Assembly: GCF_001426905.1 (NCBI RefSeq)
Contig: NZ_LMFQ01000021.1
Coordinates: forward strand, 443,334-507,333
Length of the DNA stretch: 64,000 nucleotides
Reading direction: 5' to 3'
Origin: Caulobacter sp. Root1455
Lineage (GTDB): Bacteria; Pseudomonadota; Alphaproteobacteria; Caulobacterales; Caulobacteraceae
The position numbers were made by a program, and so were the translations under genes. Every line of letters starts with the position of its first letter. Position 1 is the stretch's first letter. The notes under the pieces were generated by a model. The model saw nothing but the letters and a program-made list of their open reading frames with translations. It made no database searches and had not been told where the DNA came from. Positions 8,238-18,060 of this stretch are shown here, in pieces.

Positions 8238-8998
8238 CCCGGCGCGCCGCCGGTCGGCTTGCGCCGCGACTTCGCCTTGGGCTTCTTCTTGGTGAACCGC
8301 TCGAACAGCACGAACGCCGCCGGCAGGGTCAGTAGGAACGAGGCCAGCCCCACCCCGCCCTTGGCGATCAGCACCGTCGCCTTGGGCACCCCGTAGATCG
8401 TGAACACCTTCACCGGCAGCAGGATCTGCGGATCGGACCCTTGCGCCTGGCCGTTGGCCGAGATCGGGATGGCCTTGAACGTGGCCGGCGTGACGTTGAA
8501 GCGCACCAGCAGCACATGGTCGCCCTCGGCCTTGGGCGAGACGATCCACTTGACCCGCTCGACGCCGGTGGCGGCGATGCGCTGCACGTCGAACTCGTGG
8601 GTCGGAGCGGGGGTCAGGGCCAGGTCGGCGCCGCTGAGCTCGACCTTCATGCCCGCCGGCGGCTGCACATCGCCGTAGCCGTAGTCGTATTCATCCTCGG
8701 CGCCCGCCTTCACCCCCTCCTGGGCCGCGCCGGTCCAGTGGGTGTCGCCGGTGGTGTACTCGGCCTCCAGCACCCCCTCCTCGTTCTCGCGGATCGTGCG
8801 GGGGTATTTGATGTTAAGCCAGCCGATGGCCGTGCCGTTCGGGTCGCGGACGACGAAGCGCGACGCCGCGGCGACCTGGGTCGCCGGCCGATGCGAAGCC
8901 GGGGCCGCCCTGGCGTCGATCAGCCGGGGCAGGACCACGGCGCAGACAAGCGCCAGCGCCAGCCAGACGAACCAGGTGCGCTTGAGCCGCTCGAACAT
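8234..8998 (-). CDS. Membrane-anchored protein with two terminal membrane segments
   Basis: I do not recognise the family. The 254-residue protein has an N-terminal membrane anchor (LKRTWFVWLALALVCAVVLP), a periplasmic beta-rich middle region (about 45-195) and a C-terminal membrane helix (about 205-230), followed by a very basic tail (FTKKKPKAKSRRK). The C-terminal part, with VKWIVSPKAEGDHVLLVRFNV before the last helix, resembles the layout of the protein at 26652-27482, which may be a distant relative. It overlaps the convergent transglutaminase-like gene by 4 nt. Confidence 0.75.
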   Translation of the reverse strand: MFERLKRTWFVWLALALVCAVVLPRLIDARAAPASHRPATQVAAASRFVVRDPNGTAIGWLNIKYPRTIRENEEGVLEAEYTTGDTHWTGAAQEGVKAGAEDEYDYGYGDVQPPAGMKVELSGADLALTPAPTHEFDVQRIAATGVERVKWIVSPKAEGDHVLLVRFNVTPATFKAIPISANGQAQGSDPQILLPVKVFTIYGVPKATVLIAKGGVGLASFLLTLPAAFVLFERFTKKKPKAKSRRKPTGGAPG

Positions 8999-9125
8999 GG
9001 CGCTTCCTCGCGTCGGGCGCGCTCAGCGGCGCGGTCCCGCCGCCGCGAACCGACGTCCCCGCGCGGCCGGACTTTCCCGTGGAGATTGATAATGGCGAGA
9101 AACTCTCGCGAGTCCAAGCGCCTAT

Positions 9126-9263
9126 AAGTCCTCCCCCTGTGGGGGAGGTGTCGGCGAAGCCGACGGAGGGGGGAGTGATCGGAAGACGGCCGCGACCTGG
9201 GTCGACGTCCCTAGAACTCCCCCCACCGGCCTTCGGCCGCCTCCCCCACGGGGGGAGGACCTT
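9126..9263. repeat. Nested palindromic intergenic element, copy C
   Basis: TCCTCCCCCTGTGGGGGAGG with GTCGGCGAAGCCGAC and GGAGGGGGGAGT on the left is mirrored by ACTCCCCCC, GGCCTTCGGCC and CTCCCCCACGGGGGGAGGA on the right. Each half contains its own small palindrome and the halves are inverted copies of each other, as in copies A and B. It lies between two minus-strand genes, just beyond the eipA stop. Confidence 0.8.
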
Positions 9264-9264
9264 G

Positions 9265-9870
9265 CTAGAACGGCAGGATGTTGCGCTTACGGCTATAGGC
9301 CAGGTAGCCGACATTGGCGCCCAGGCGCAGGCCGACGCCGGCGCGGATCGGGGCCAGGGTGATGCTGTCGGCGCGCTGGTAGTTCACGCCCAGGCCGCCG
9401 ATCAGATAGGCCGTGCCCTCCACGCCCGGGAAGCGGCGGAAGATGGCGTCCGGATACTGCAGGTTATAGCACAGGGTGAAGACCCGGCTGGCGTTGCCGC
9501 CCCAGTCCCAGCCCACCGAAGGGCCCTGCCAGAACACTTCCTGGGTGTCCTTGCCCTTCATGTACAGCAGGCCCCGGCCGTAGCGCAGGCCCACGCCGAT
9601 GGCGCCCGAGCCTTCTTCGCCGGCGATGTAGCCCGTGGGCTGGCCGTTGTCGCGGAAGGCGCGCTCGATCACCGCCCCGATGCTTTCGGCGGTCACGCCC
9701 AGGAAGTCCGAGCCGCTGCGGATCATCTCGTCGGCCGAATAGGTCTGGGCGCGGCCGGTGTCGTACTGCGACTGGCGCGGCGGATCGCCCGGACGCTCCT
9801 GGGCGGTGCTGGCGCAGGCGCTCAGTCCGGCGGTGGCCATGCCCGAAAGGATCAGCTTGCGGCGGTCCAT
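9265..9870 (-). CDS. eipA: Envelope integrity protein EipA-like (DUF1134)
   Basis: The 201-residue protein begins with an export signal (MDRRKLILSGMATAGLSACAS; a lipobox-like LSAC is visible), followed by the DUF1134 region with SADEMIRSGSDFLGVTAE, GEEGSGAIGVGLRYGRG and the beta-rich WQGPSVGWDWGGNASRVF, ending GYLAYSRKRNILPF. I chose ATG 9870; a GTG four codons upstream (9882) is the alternative. EipA is a periplasmic protein needed for envelope integrity in Brucella, where its gene is under CtrA control. The perfect CtrA box 68 bp upstream here fits that picture. Confidence 0.88.
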   Translation of the reverse strand: MDRRKLILSGMATAGLSACASTAQERPGDPPRQSQYDTGRAQTYSADEMIRSGSDFLGVTAESIGAVIERAFRDNGQPTGYIAGEEGSGAIGVGLRYGRGLLYMKGKDTQEVFWQGPSVGWDWGGNASRVFTLCYNLQYPDAIFRRFPGVEGTAYLIGGLGVNYQRADSITLAPIRAGVGLRLGANVGYLAYSRKRNILPF

Positions 9871-9937
9871 GTGCTCTCTCACGATTCCAACGGCCTAGAC
9901 TGTCTCAACCCTTTGAGTCGGGTTTGCGGCCTGGAGC

Positions 9938-9953
9938 TTAACGGCGAGTTAAC
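9938..9953. promoter_or_regulatory. CtrA-binding box between eipA and lepA
   Basis: TTAACGGCGAGTTAAC reads TTAA-N7-TTAAC exactly, the full CtrA consensus of Caulobacterales and relatives. It is 68 bp upstream of eipA and 72 bp upstream of lepA, between the divergent genes. By analogy with Brucella, eipA is the likely target. Confidence 0.8.
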
Positions 9954-10024
9954 CATGACCGTTCCTCCCGCGCCCGGGCGGAACGACACTCGCGAAACGC
10001 CGCAAATATGCTAGACGCAGCGCC

Positions 10025-11833
<1,809 letters not shown>

Positions 11834-11863
11834 TCCCTTCTTCCGATTGAACACTTAACGACC

Positions 11864-12277
11864 ATGGACACCCTGACCCCCGCCGAGCGCAGCGCCCGCA
11901 TGGCCCGGGTCAAGGGCAAGGGGTCGAGCGCCGAGATGACCGTGCGGCGGCTGGTCCACCGGATGGGCTACCGCTATCGGCTGCACGGCGCGAAGCTGCC
12001 CGGGCGGCCTGACTTGGTGTTCCCCGGCCGCAGGAAGGCGATCTTCGTTCACGGCTGTTTCTGGCATCGGCATCCCGATCCCGATTGCAAGCTGGCGCGA
12101 CTCCCCAAATCGCGGCAGGACTTCTGGATCCCCAAGTTGGAGGGCAATCGCGCTCGCGATCTGCGCCAACTCGAGGAGCTCGAGGCCCTGGGCTGGAGCG
12201 CGCTGATCCTCTGGGAATGCGAGCTCAAGAACGAGGCTTTCCTAGAGAACGAAATTAGAACATTCTTGGACTCATGA
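11864..12277 (+). CDS. vsr: Very short patch repair endonuclease (Vsr)
   Basis: Vsr nicks DNA at T:G mismatches left when 5-methylcytosine deaminates, protecting sites made by a C5 methyltransferase. The 137-residue protein has the family hallmarks: MDTLTPAERSARMARVKGK, the catalytic PGRPDLVFPGRRKAIFVHGCFWH region with Asp and two histidines (HGCFWHRHP), and zinc-binding cysteines. The gene overlaps the methyltransferase start by 4 nt, and the two are surely co-expressed. It is the first gene of the restriction-modification island that follows lepA. Confidence 0.93.
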   Translation: MDTLTPAERSARMARVKGKGSSAEMTVRRLVHRMGYRYRLHGAKLPGRPDLVFPGRRKAIFVHGCFWHRHPDPDCKLARLPKSRQDFWIPKLEGNRARDLRQLEELEALGWSALILWECELKNEAFLENEIRTFLDS

Positions 12278-13437
12278 AGTCGATCGAACTCTTCGCGGGC
12301 GCCGGCGGGCTGGGCATGGGCCTTCACAGGGCGGGGTTCACCCCGGCCAAGGTGGTGGAATGGGATCGCTATTGCCGCGAGACCATCCGCGAGAACCGCG
12401 ACCTGCCGCGCTCGCCGATGCACGGCTGGCCCGAGGTCGAGGGCGACGTGCGCGGCGTCGACTTCCGGTCGCTCGAAGGCAAGCTCGACCTGGTGTCGGG
12501 CGGCCCGCCCTGCCAGCCATTCTCGCTAGGCGGCAAGCACAAGGCCTATGACGACGCGCGCGACATGTTCCCCCAGGCCATCCGCGCCGTGCGCGAGACG
12601 CGGCCGCGCGCCTTCATCTTCGAGAACGTCAAGGGCCTGACCCGGGCGACGTTCCGCAACTATTTCGAATATATCCGCCTGCAGCTCGAACATCCCGAGG
12701 TGATCGCCAAGCCCGATGAGGACTGGGCCGAGCATCTGGCGCGACTGGAACGCCACCATACCCACGGCACGCGTGATGGCCTGGCCTATCGCGTCGTGAT
12801 CCAGGTGGTGAACGCCGCGGACCACGGGGTGCCCCAGAAGCGCGAGCGGGTGATCTTCGTCGGCTTTCGCGACGATCTTGATGTCGAATGGAGCTTCCCG
12901 CTCGCCACCCATTCGTCCGACGCCCTGCTTTGGGAACAACACCGTGACGGTCGTTATTGGGACCGCCACAAGGTGGCCAAGGCCGCGCGCCCGAGCGTGC
13001 TCGACATGCCGGTCCGCGCCCAGCGCCTGGAGGCCAAGCCAGACGCCATCGCTTGGCGCACCGTGCGCGATGCCATCGGCGACCTTCCCGATCCCGAATT
13101 CGAGCCCCAGGCCGCGCGGAAGATCGCCAACCATCGTTTCCAGTCCGGCGCGCGCAGTTACGCGGGTCACACCGGCAGCCCGTTGGACGACCCCGCCAAG
13201 ACCCTGAAGGCCGGCGTTCATGGCGTGCCCGGTGGTGAAAACATGCTGGCCCGGCCCGACGGCACGGTGCGCTACTTCAGCGTTCGCGAAAGCGCCCGCC
13301 TGCAGACCTTCGCCGACGACTTCGTCTTCCACGGCTCGTGGAGCGAAACCATGCGCCAACTGGGCAACGCCGTTCCGGTGCGGTTGGCGGAAGTCATTGG
13401 CAAGGACGTCGCGAGGAAGCTACGCTACGCGGCGTGA
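12274..13437 (+). CDS. DNA (cytosine-5)-methyltransferase of a type II restriction system
   Basis: The 387-residue enzyme shows the ordered C5-methyltransferase motifs: motif I SIELFAGAGGLGMGL, motif IV GGPPCQPFSLGGKH with catalytic Cys80, motif VI FIFENVKGL, motif VIII VPQKRERVIFVGF, a variable target-recognition region (about 200-310) and motif X GNAVPVRLAEVIG. It starts inside the end of vsr and ends by overlapping the restriction gene as GTGA. The partner endonuclease resembles Eco29kI (CCGCGG), so that sequence is the first target to test; specificity cannot be read from the protein by eye. Confidence 0.94.
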   Translation: MKSIELFAGAGGLGMGLHRAGFTPAKVVEWDRYCRETIRENRDLPRSPMHGWPEVEGDVRGVDFRSLEGKLDLVSGGPPCQPFSLGGKHKAYDDARDMFPQAIRAVRETRPRAFIFENVKGLTRATFRNYFEYIRLQLEHPEVIAKPDEDWAEHLARLERHHTHGTRDGLAYRVVIQVVNAADHGVPQKRERVIFVGFRDDLDVEWSFPLATHSSDALLWEQHRDGRYWDRHKVAKAARPSVLDMPVRAQRLEAKPDAIAWRTVRDAIGDLPDPEFEPQAARKIANHRFQSGARSYAGHTGSPLDDPAKTLKAGVHGVPGGENMLARPDGTVRYFSVRESARLQTFADDFVFHGSWSETMRQLGNAVPVRLAEVIGKDVARKLRYAA

Positions 13438-14264
13438 ACAAACCCGTTTCCCTCGATGTCGAGATCGCCGCCTTGCGAGCACGGGTCGCGTCCCTGACCG
13501 AACTGGCCGCGAGCGCGCCTTTCGCGCCGACGGCCCGTCGAAAGGTCGACAGCGAACTTCGCGATCTAATCGAGACGCTGGAAGCCGCGCTACGTCGCCT
13601 CGATCCCATCGCCATGCCGCGGTCGGTGTTCGATCCCAGCAATCCCAAGGTGATCGGCCGCTTCACGGCCCTGGCCATGGTGGCGCAGGAGCGTGTTCCC
13701 CTGGCCGATATCGGCCAATTCTACGGCTCGGGCGTCTATGCGATCTACTATCGCGGCGCCTATCCGCTGTACGCGCCGCTGTCGGGGTCCGAGACGCCGA
13801 TCTATGTGGGTCAGGCCGCGCCGGGCGAACAGGGCGCGCACACGGCGCGGGATCAAGGCCCTCGCCTCGCCGCCCGCCTGAACGAGCACCGCAAGAACAT
13901 CATCAAGGCCGACACCACGCTCGAAATCGCTGACTTCGACGCGCGCTTCCTTGTCGTGCAATCGGGGTGGGAAACGGCGGCGGAGGACTATTTGATCCAC
14001 CTCTTCCGGCCGATCTGGAACAGCGAGACCAACCTGCTCTACGGCCTAGGCAAGCATGGCGATAGCGCCACGACCCGCGCCAACAAGCGCTCGCCCTGGG
14101 ACACCCTGCACCCCGGCCGCGCCTGGGCGGCGAAATCGACCGAAGACGCCCGCACGCCAGAACAGATTGTCGCGGACGTCACGGCGCATTTTCGGCGCCA
14201 TCAGCCCTATGTCGAACGTGGCGTATTGCTCGAGACCTTCTTCGCGGAGCTGCGCCAGAGCTGA
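13434..14264 (+). CDS. Eco29kI-like GIY-YIG type II restriction endonuclease
   Basis: GTG 13434 overlaps the methyltransferase stop (GTGA), giving 276 residues; this start fits the tight operon better than the upstream frame extension. The GIY-YIG core is visible as GVYAIYYRG (Tyr102) and PIYVGQAAPG (Tyr124), followed by RLAARLNEHRKNI with Arg and His, and EDYLIHLFRPIWNSE with Glu and Asn. This is the residue set of the Eco29kI family, whose members cut CCGCGG. With vsr and the methyltransferase it forms a complete type II cassette. Confidence 0.88.
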   Translation: MNKPVSLDVEIAALRARVASLTELAASAPFAPTARRKVDSELRDLIETLEAALRRLDPIAMPRSVFDPSNPKVIGRFTALAMVAQERVPLADIGQFYGSGVYAIYYRGAYPLYAPLSGSETPIYVGQAAPGEQGAHTARDQGPRLAARLNEHRKNIIKADTTLEIADFDARFLVVQSGWETAAEDYLIHLFRPIWNSETNLLYGLGKHGDSATTRANKRSPWDTLHPGRAWAAKSTEDARTPEQIVADVTAHFRRHQPYVERGVLLETFFAELRQS

Positions 14265-14322
14265 GGGCGCCGTCCCGGCCACCGCAGTGGCGAAACTCGC
14301 CCGCCCCAGCTAAACCCGCCCC

Positions 14323-15945
14323 ATGCTCCGCCTCTCCGACCTCAAACTCCCCCTCGGCCATCCGCCCGAGGCTCTGGCCCCGGCGATCTGCAACCGCCTG
14401 GGCATCCCCGAACGCGATCTGATCAGCCACGCCATCGCCCGCCGCGCCCATGACGCGCGGAAGAAGGCGGCGATCTTGATGGTCTATACGGTGGATGTCG
14501 CGTTGCGCGACGAGGCGGCCGTGCTGGCGCGGTTCGAGCGGGACAGCCAGGTGCGGCCTCGGCCCGACACCGACTATCGGCTGGTCGCCCAGGCGCCGAA
14601 GGACTTCACCCGCCCCGTCGTCATCGGCGCGGGACCCTGCGGCCTGTTCGCCGGGCTGATCCTGGCCCAGATGGGCTTCAAGCCGATCATCCTGGACCGG
14701 GGCAAGGTGGTGCGCGAGCGGACCAAGGACACCTGGGGCCTGTGGCGGCGCGGCGAGCTGAACCCGGAGTCCAACGTCCAGTTCGGCGAGGGCGGCGCGG
14801 GCACCTTCTCGGACGGCAAGCTCTATAGCCAGGTCAAGGACCCCCGCCACCTGGGCCGCAAGGTGCTGGAGGAGTTCGTCAAGGCCGGCGCGCCCGAGGA
14901 GATCCTGACCGAGGCCCACCCGCACATCGGCACCTTCCGCCTGGTGACGATGGTGGAGAGCATGCGAGAGACCATCGAGGCCCTGGGCGGCGAATACCGC
15001 TGGCAGCATCGGGTCGACGACTTCGACATCGAGACCGCCGCCGATGGATCGCGCAGGCTGAAGGGCCTCCACCTGTCGACCGGCGGCTATCTGGCGGCCG
15101 ACCGCGTGGTGCTGGCCGTCGGCCACAGCGCCCGCGACACCTTCCAGGTGCTGTACGACCGGGGCGTCCATATCGAGGCCAAGCCGTTCTCGATCGGGGT
15201 GCGGATCGAGCATCCGCAGTCGTGGATGGACAAGGCCCGGTTCGGAGCCTGCGCCGGCCACCCGGACCTGGGCGCGGCCGACTACAGCCTGGCCCACCAC
15301 TGCGCCAACGGCCGCACGGTCTACAGCTTCTGCATGTGCCCGGGCGGCACGGTGGTGGCGGCGACGTCCGAGCCCGAGCGGGTCGTGACCAACGGCATGA
15401 GCCAGTATTCGCGCAACGAGCGCAACGCCAACTCCGGCTTCGTGGTCGGCATCGACCCCGAGCGCGACTATCCGGGCCACCCGCTGGCCGGGATCGAGTT
15501 CCAGCGCAAGTGGGAGAGCCTGGCCTATGTGGCGGGCGGCTCGACCTACGCCGCCCCGGCCCAGAAGGTCGGCGACTTCCTGGCGGGAAGGCCGTCGGAA
15601 GCGCTGGGCGAGGTGCAGCCCTCCTACCGGCCGGGCGTCGAGATGACCGACCTGGCCCAGTGCCTGCCGGCCTTCGCGGTCGAGGCCATGCGCGAGGCCC
15701 TGCCGGTGTTCGGCCGCCAGATCGCCGGCTACGACCACCCGGACGTGCTGCTGACCGGCGTGGAAACCCGCACCTCCTCGCCGATCCGCATCACCCGGGG
15801 CCAGAACTTCCAGAGCCTCAACACCGCCGGCCTGTTCCCGGCCGGCGAAGGCGCGGGCTACGCCGGCGGCATCCTCTCGGCCGCCATCGACGGCATCAAG
15901 GTCGCCGAGGCGGTGGCGGCGGCTTACATCGAATCCACGACCTGA
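14323..15945 (+). CDS. FAD-dependent dehydrogenase of the COG2509 family
   Basis: The 540-residue protein has an N-terminal alpha/beta appendage (about 1-90), then a Rossmann FAD site PVVIGAGPCGLFAGLILAQ, the family block FGEGGAGTFSDGKLY, a middle substrate region with RIEHPQSWMD, and a C-terminal FAD-binding stretch FPAGEGAGYAGGILSAAIDG. These features mark the uncharacterised FAD-dependent dehydrogenases of COG2509. There is no signal peptide. The substrate is unknown. It begins 58 nt after the restriction gene and has the usual high-GC codon use of the core genome. Confidence 0.88.
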   Translation: MLRLSDLKLPLGHPPEALAPAICNRLGIPERDLISHAIARRAHDARKKAAILMVYTVDVALRDEAAVLARFERDSQVRPRPDTDYRLVAQAPKDFTRPVVIGAGPCGLFAGLILAQMGFKPIILDRGKVVRERTKDTWGLWRRGELNPESNVQFGEGGAGTFSDGKLYSQVKDPRHLGRKVLEEFVKAGAPEEILTEAHPHIGTFRLVTMVESMRETIEALGGEYRWQHRVDDFDIETAADGSRRLKGLHLSTGGYLAADRVVLAVGHSARDTFQVLYDRGVHIEAKPFSIGVRIEHPQSWMDKARFGACAGHPDLGAADYSLAHHCANGRTVYSFCMCPGGTVVAATSEPERVVTNGMSQYSRNERNANSGFVVGIDPERDYPGHPLAGIEFQRKWESLAYVAGGSTYAAPAQKVGDFLAGRPSEALGEVQPSYRPGVEMTDLAQCLPAFAVEAMREALPVFGRQIAGYDHPDVLLTGVETRTSSPIRITRGQNFQSLNTAGLFPAGEGAGYAGGILSAAIDGIKVAEAVAAAYIESTT

Positions 15946-16062
15946 TTGCTAGCAGCATCCGAGGGAAGAAGGCCCATCGGCATGCAGCCTTCGCCTTGTC
16001 ACTCCGAATATGCACTTCAGGTTAGGGGTGACGAGCTCATGCTTTGACGCTCTCCTACGTCC

Positions 16063-16323
16063 ATGAAGCCGCTGCGCTTCACCCGTCACGCCCTTGTCGA
16101 ACGCATGCCGCGCTACGGCCTCACGCGTGAGATCGTCGAGGCCATCGTCCGCCAACCCGACTGGGTCGAGCTGGATCCCGACGCCCCCGCCGTCGAACGC
16201 CGCTTTGGGCGACCGCCCGGCTTCATCCGCCACGTCAGGGTGGCGTGCGTGGAGGAAGAGGACCATATTCGCGTCGTATCGGTCTTCCCGGACCGCAACG
16301 CGAGACCACCCGATGCGTCGTGA
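16063..16323 (+). CDS. DUF4258-type small protein (possible toxin of a gene pair)
   Basis: The 86-residue protein begins with LRFTRHALVERMPRYGLT, the Arg/His pattern (RHA.ERM..RGI-like) of DUF4258 proteins, and ends with the strand-like IRVVSVFPD. DUF4258 proteins are small and often encoded beside DUF2283 genes, exactly as here: the next gene starts 11 nt before this one stops. A toxin-antitoxin role has been suggested by such pairing but is inference. Confidence 0.7.
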   Translation: MKPLRFTRHALVERMPRYGLTREIVEAIVRQPDWVELDPDAPAVERRFGRPPGFIRHVRVACVEEEDHIRVVSVFPDRNARPPDAS

Positions 16324-16546
16324 GCCTACCTACGATCCCCAAGCTGACGCAGCCTATATCCCGCTGTCCGACACCAAGCCGCACGAGGCCGAGGAGGTGG
16401 CGCCGGGCGTGGTCCTCGACTACGGCGAGGACGGCCGCGTTGTGGGCATCGAGCTTCTGCGGGTGAGCAAAACCTTGGCTCCCGGCATCTGGTCCAAATG
16501 GCGGGCGCCCGACGCCGGCGACGCCCGGATCGAAGCGGCGGAATAG
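16313..16546 (+). CDS. DUF2283-type small protein (partner of DUF4258)
   Basis: ATG 16313 gives 77 residues beginning MRREPTYDPQADAAYIPL, the DUF2283 signature (YDxxADxxYI), followed by the acidic VVLDYGEDGRVVGIELL strand pair characteristic of the family. It overlaps the DUF4258 gene by 11 nt. The protein is acidic overall, as expected for an antitoxin-like partner, but the function is not established. Confidence 0.78.
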   Translation: MRREPTYDPQADAAYIPLSDTKPHEAEEVAPGVVLDYGEDGRVVGIELLRVSKTLAPGIWSKWRAPDAGDARIEAAE

Positions 16547-16555
16547 CACCGCCCC

Positions 16556-17179
16556 ATGCTCAAGATCCTCGGCCGCACCTCATCGTTGAACGTCCGCAAG
16601 GTGCTGTGGACCTGCGACGAGCTGGGCCTGGCCTATGAGCGCGAGGACTGGGGGACGGGCTTCGCCTCGACCCGCAGCCCCGAGTTCCTGGCCCTGAACC
16701 CCAACGGCCTGGTGCCGGTGCTGATCGACGAGCAGGGCGCGCTCTACGAGAGCAACACCATCTGCCGCTATCTCGCCGCCCGCTTCGGCCACGGCCATCT
16801 GCTGCCGCTCGAGCCGCGGCCCCGCGCCGGGGTCGAACAGTGGATGGACTGGCAGGCCACCACCCTGAACCCGACCTGGGGCTACGCCTTCCTGGCCCTG
16901 GGCCGCCCGACGCCGGGCTATGACGACTCGGTCAGGATCGCCGCCAGCGTCGAGGCCTGGAACAAGGCCATGGCCATCCTGGACCAGCGCCTGCAAGAGA
17001 CCGGCGCCCACGCCGCCGGCCACGACTTCACCCTGGCCGACGTGGTGCTGGGGGTGTCGGTGCACCGCTGGAAGGCGACGCCGATGGCGCGGGCCGCGCT
17101 GCCGGCGGTCGAGGCCTATTACGCGCGGCTGAAGGAACGGCCGGAGTTCGGGCGGTGGGCGCTCGACGCGGTGCCTTAG
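16556..17179 (+). CDS. Glutathione S-transferase family protein
   Basis: The 207-residue protein has an N-terminal thioredoxin-like domain (about 1-80: LKILGRTSSLNVRKVLWTCDEL, LNPNGLVPVLID, the cis-Pro site and YESNTICRYLAARF that binds the gamma-glutamyl moiety) and an all-helical C-terminal domain with FTLADVVLGVSVHRW. Ser9/Ser10 near the N-terminus is the likely activating residue. It is cytosolic. The physiological substrate is not evident. Confidence 0.92.
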   Translation: MLKILGRTSSLNVRKVLWTCDELGLAYEREDWGTGFASTRSPEFLALNPNGLVPVLIDEQGALYESNTICRYLAARFGHGHLLPLEPRPRAGVEQWMDWQATTLNPTWGYAFLALGRPTPGYDDSVRIAASVEAWNKAMAILDQRLQETGAHAAGHDFTLADVVLGVSVHRWKATPMARAALPAVEAYYARLKERPEFGRWALDAVP

Positions 17180-17286
17180 CGTCCATCCTCCGGATCGCCC
17201 GCATTCCGCTCCATGCCCCATAAGGCTTTGCAGCCCTCTTGCGCCAACTTATCCTCCCTCACTCCCGGCGCGAGATAATGCTGCCT

Positions 17287-18060
17287 ATGAGCAGACGCCT
17301 GGACGACGCCCCGCCCACCTGGTTCCGCCTGTCGGAGGAATCCTGGGCCGAGATCGGTGAGGAATATCGCAACGGCGCCACGGCCCGGGCGCTCGGCGCC
17401 AAGTGGAAGGTTTCGCCCACCAGCATCTACCGCCACGCCTGCAAGGACGGCTGGACCAAGAAGAGCCATGGCGACGCCGTGGCGCGGGCCCATGTCGCGG
17501 AGGTTCGCGCCGACGCCGAGGCGCGACGGGAGGCCGCCGCCGCGCCGGCGCCCGATCCGACGCTCTCGACCGATCCGGCGGACCTGCGGGCGGTCGCGAT
17601 GGCGCGGCTGGCCAGGGCGATCCACGACGGGCGGGAGGACGAGGCGCTGCGCCTGACCAACCTGGTCCAGAAGCTGGAACGCCTCGCCCCACCGCCGGCC
17701 TCGCCCACCGACGGCTATCCGGATGATGGCGGCGCCTATGTGGACTGGCGGCCGACCCGAGAGGCGGTCGAGCGCGAGGTGGAGATCATGTTCCGGCAGG
17801 TGGTCGCGATCGCCTATTTCATGCTGAAGGACCCCGACAAGGTGCCGCACGTCTTTCGGCGGCGTGTGCGGGAATTTCGCAGGCGCTACCTGGGCGAGGA
17901 TGACGCCGAGGCGATGGCGAAGGCCGTGCACTTTACCGAGTACGTCCTGAAGGATTTGGAGGGGGTGGTCATGGACTTCCATGGTCCCGAGCCGAAGCCG
18001 GCGATCCGGCGGCCGAACCGGACCTGGCCGCCGGCGTCTCCGCCCTTCCCCTCCCGCTGA
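17287..18060 (+). CDS. Helix-turn-helix protein of unknown function
   Basis: I chose ATG 17287 (MSRRLDDAPPTW); ATG 17278 is three codons upstream. The 257-residue protein has a probable helix-turn-helix near residues 25-55 (EYRNGATARALGAKWKVSPTSIYRHACKDGW), similar to recombinase or terminase-small-subunit HTH segments, then a charged linker and a C-terminal helical region (about 165-235). The C-terminus is Pro/Arg-rich. It may bind DNA; I cannot name the family. Its stop TGA 18058-18060 abuts the convergent hxlR stop, forming TGATCA. Confidence 0.7.
   Translation: MSRRLDDAPPTWFRLSEESWAEIGEEYRNGATARALGAKWKVSPTSIYRHACKDGWTKKSHGDAVARAHVAEVRADAEARREAAAAPAPDPTLSTDPADLRAVAMARLARAIHDGREDEALRLTNLVQKLERLAPPPASPTDGYPDDGGAYVDWRPTREAVEREVEIMFRQVVAIAYFMLKDPDKVPHVFRRRVREFRRRYLGEDDAEAMAKAVHFTEYVLKDLEGVVMDFHGPEPKPAIRRPNRTWPPASPPFPSR

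Noticed and set aside
11864..14264. Depletion of CCGCGG as evidence for an old Eco29kI-type system
   Set aside because: CCGCGG is easy to find in this window, for example at 2325-2330, so there is no visible avoidance. Methylation would protect the sites anyway, so this says nothing decisive.
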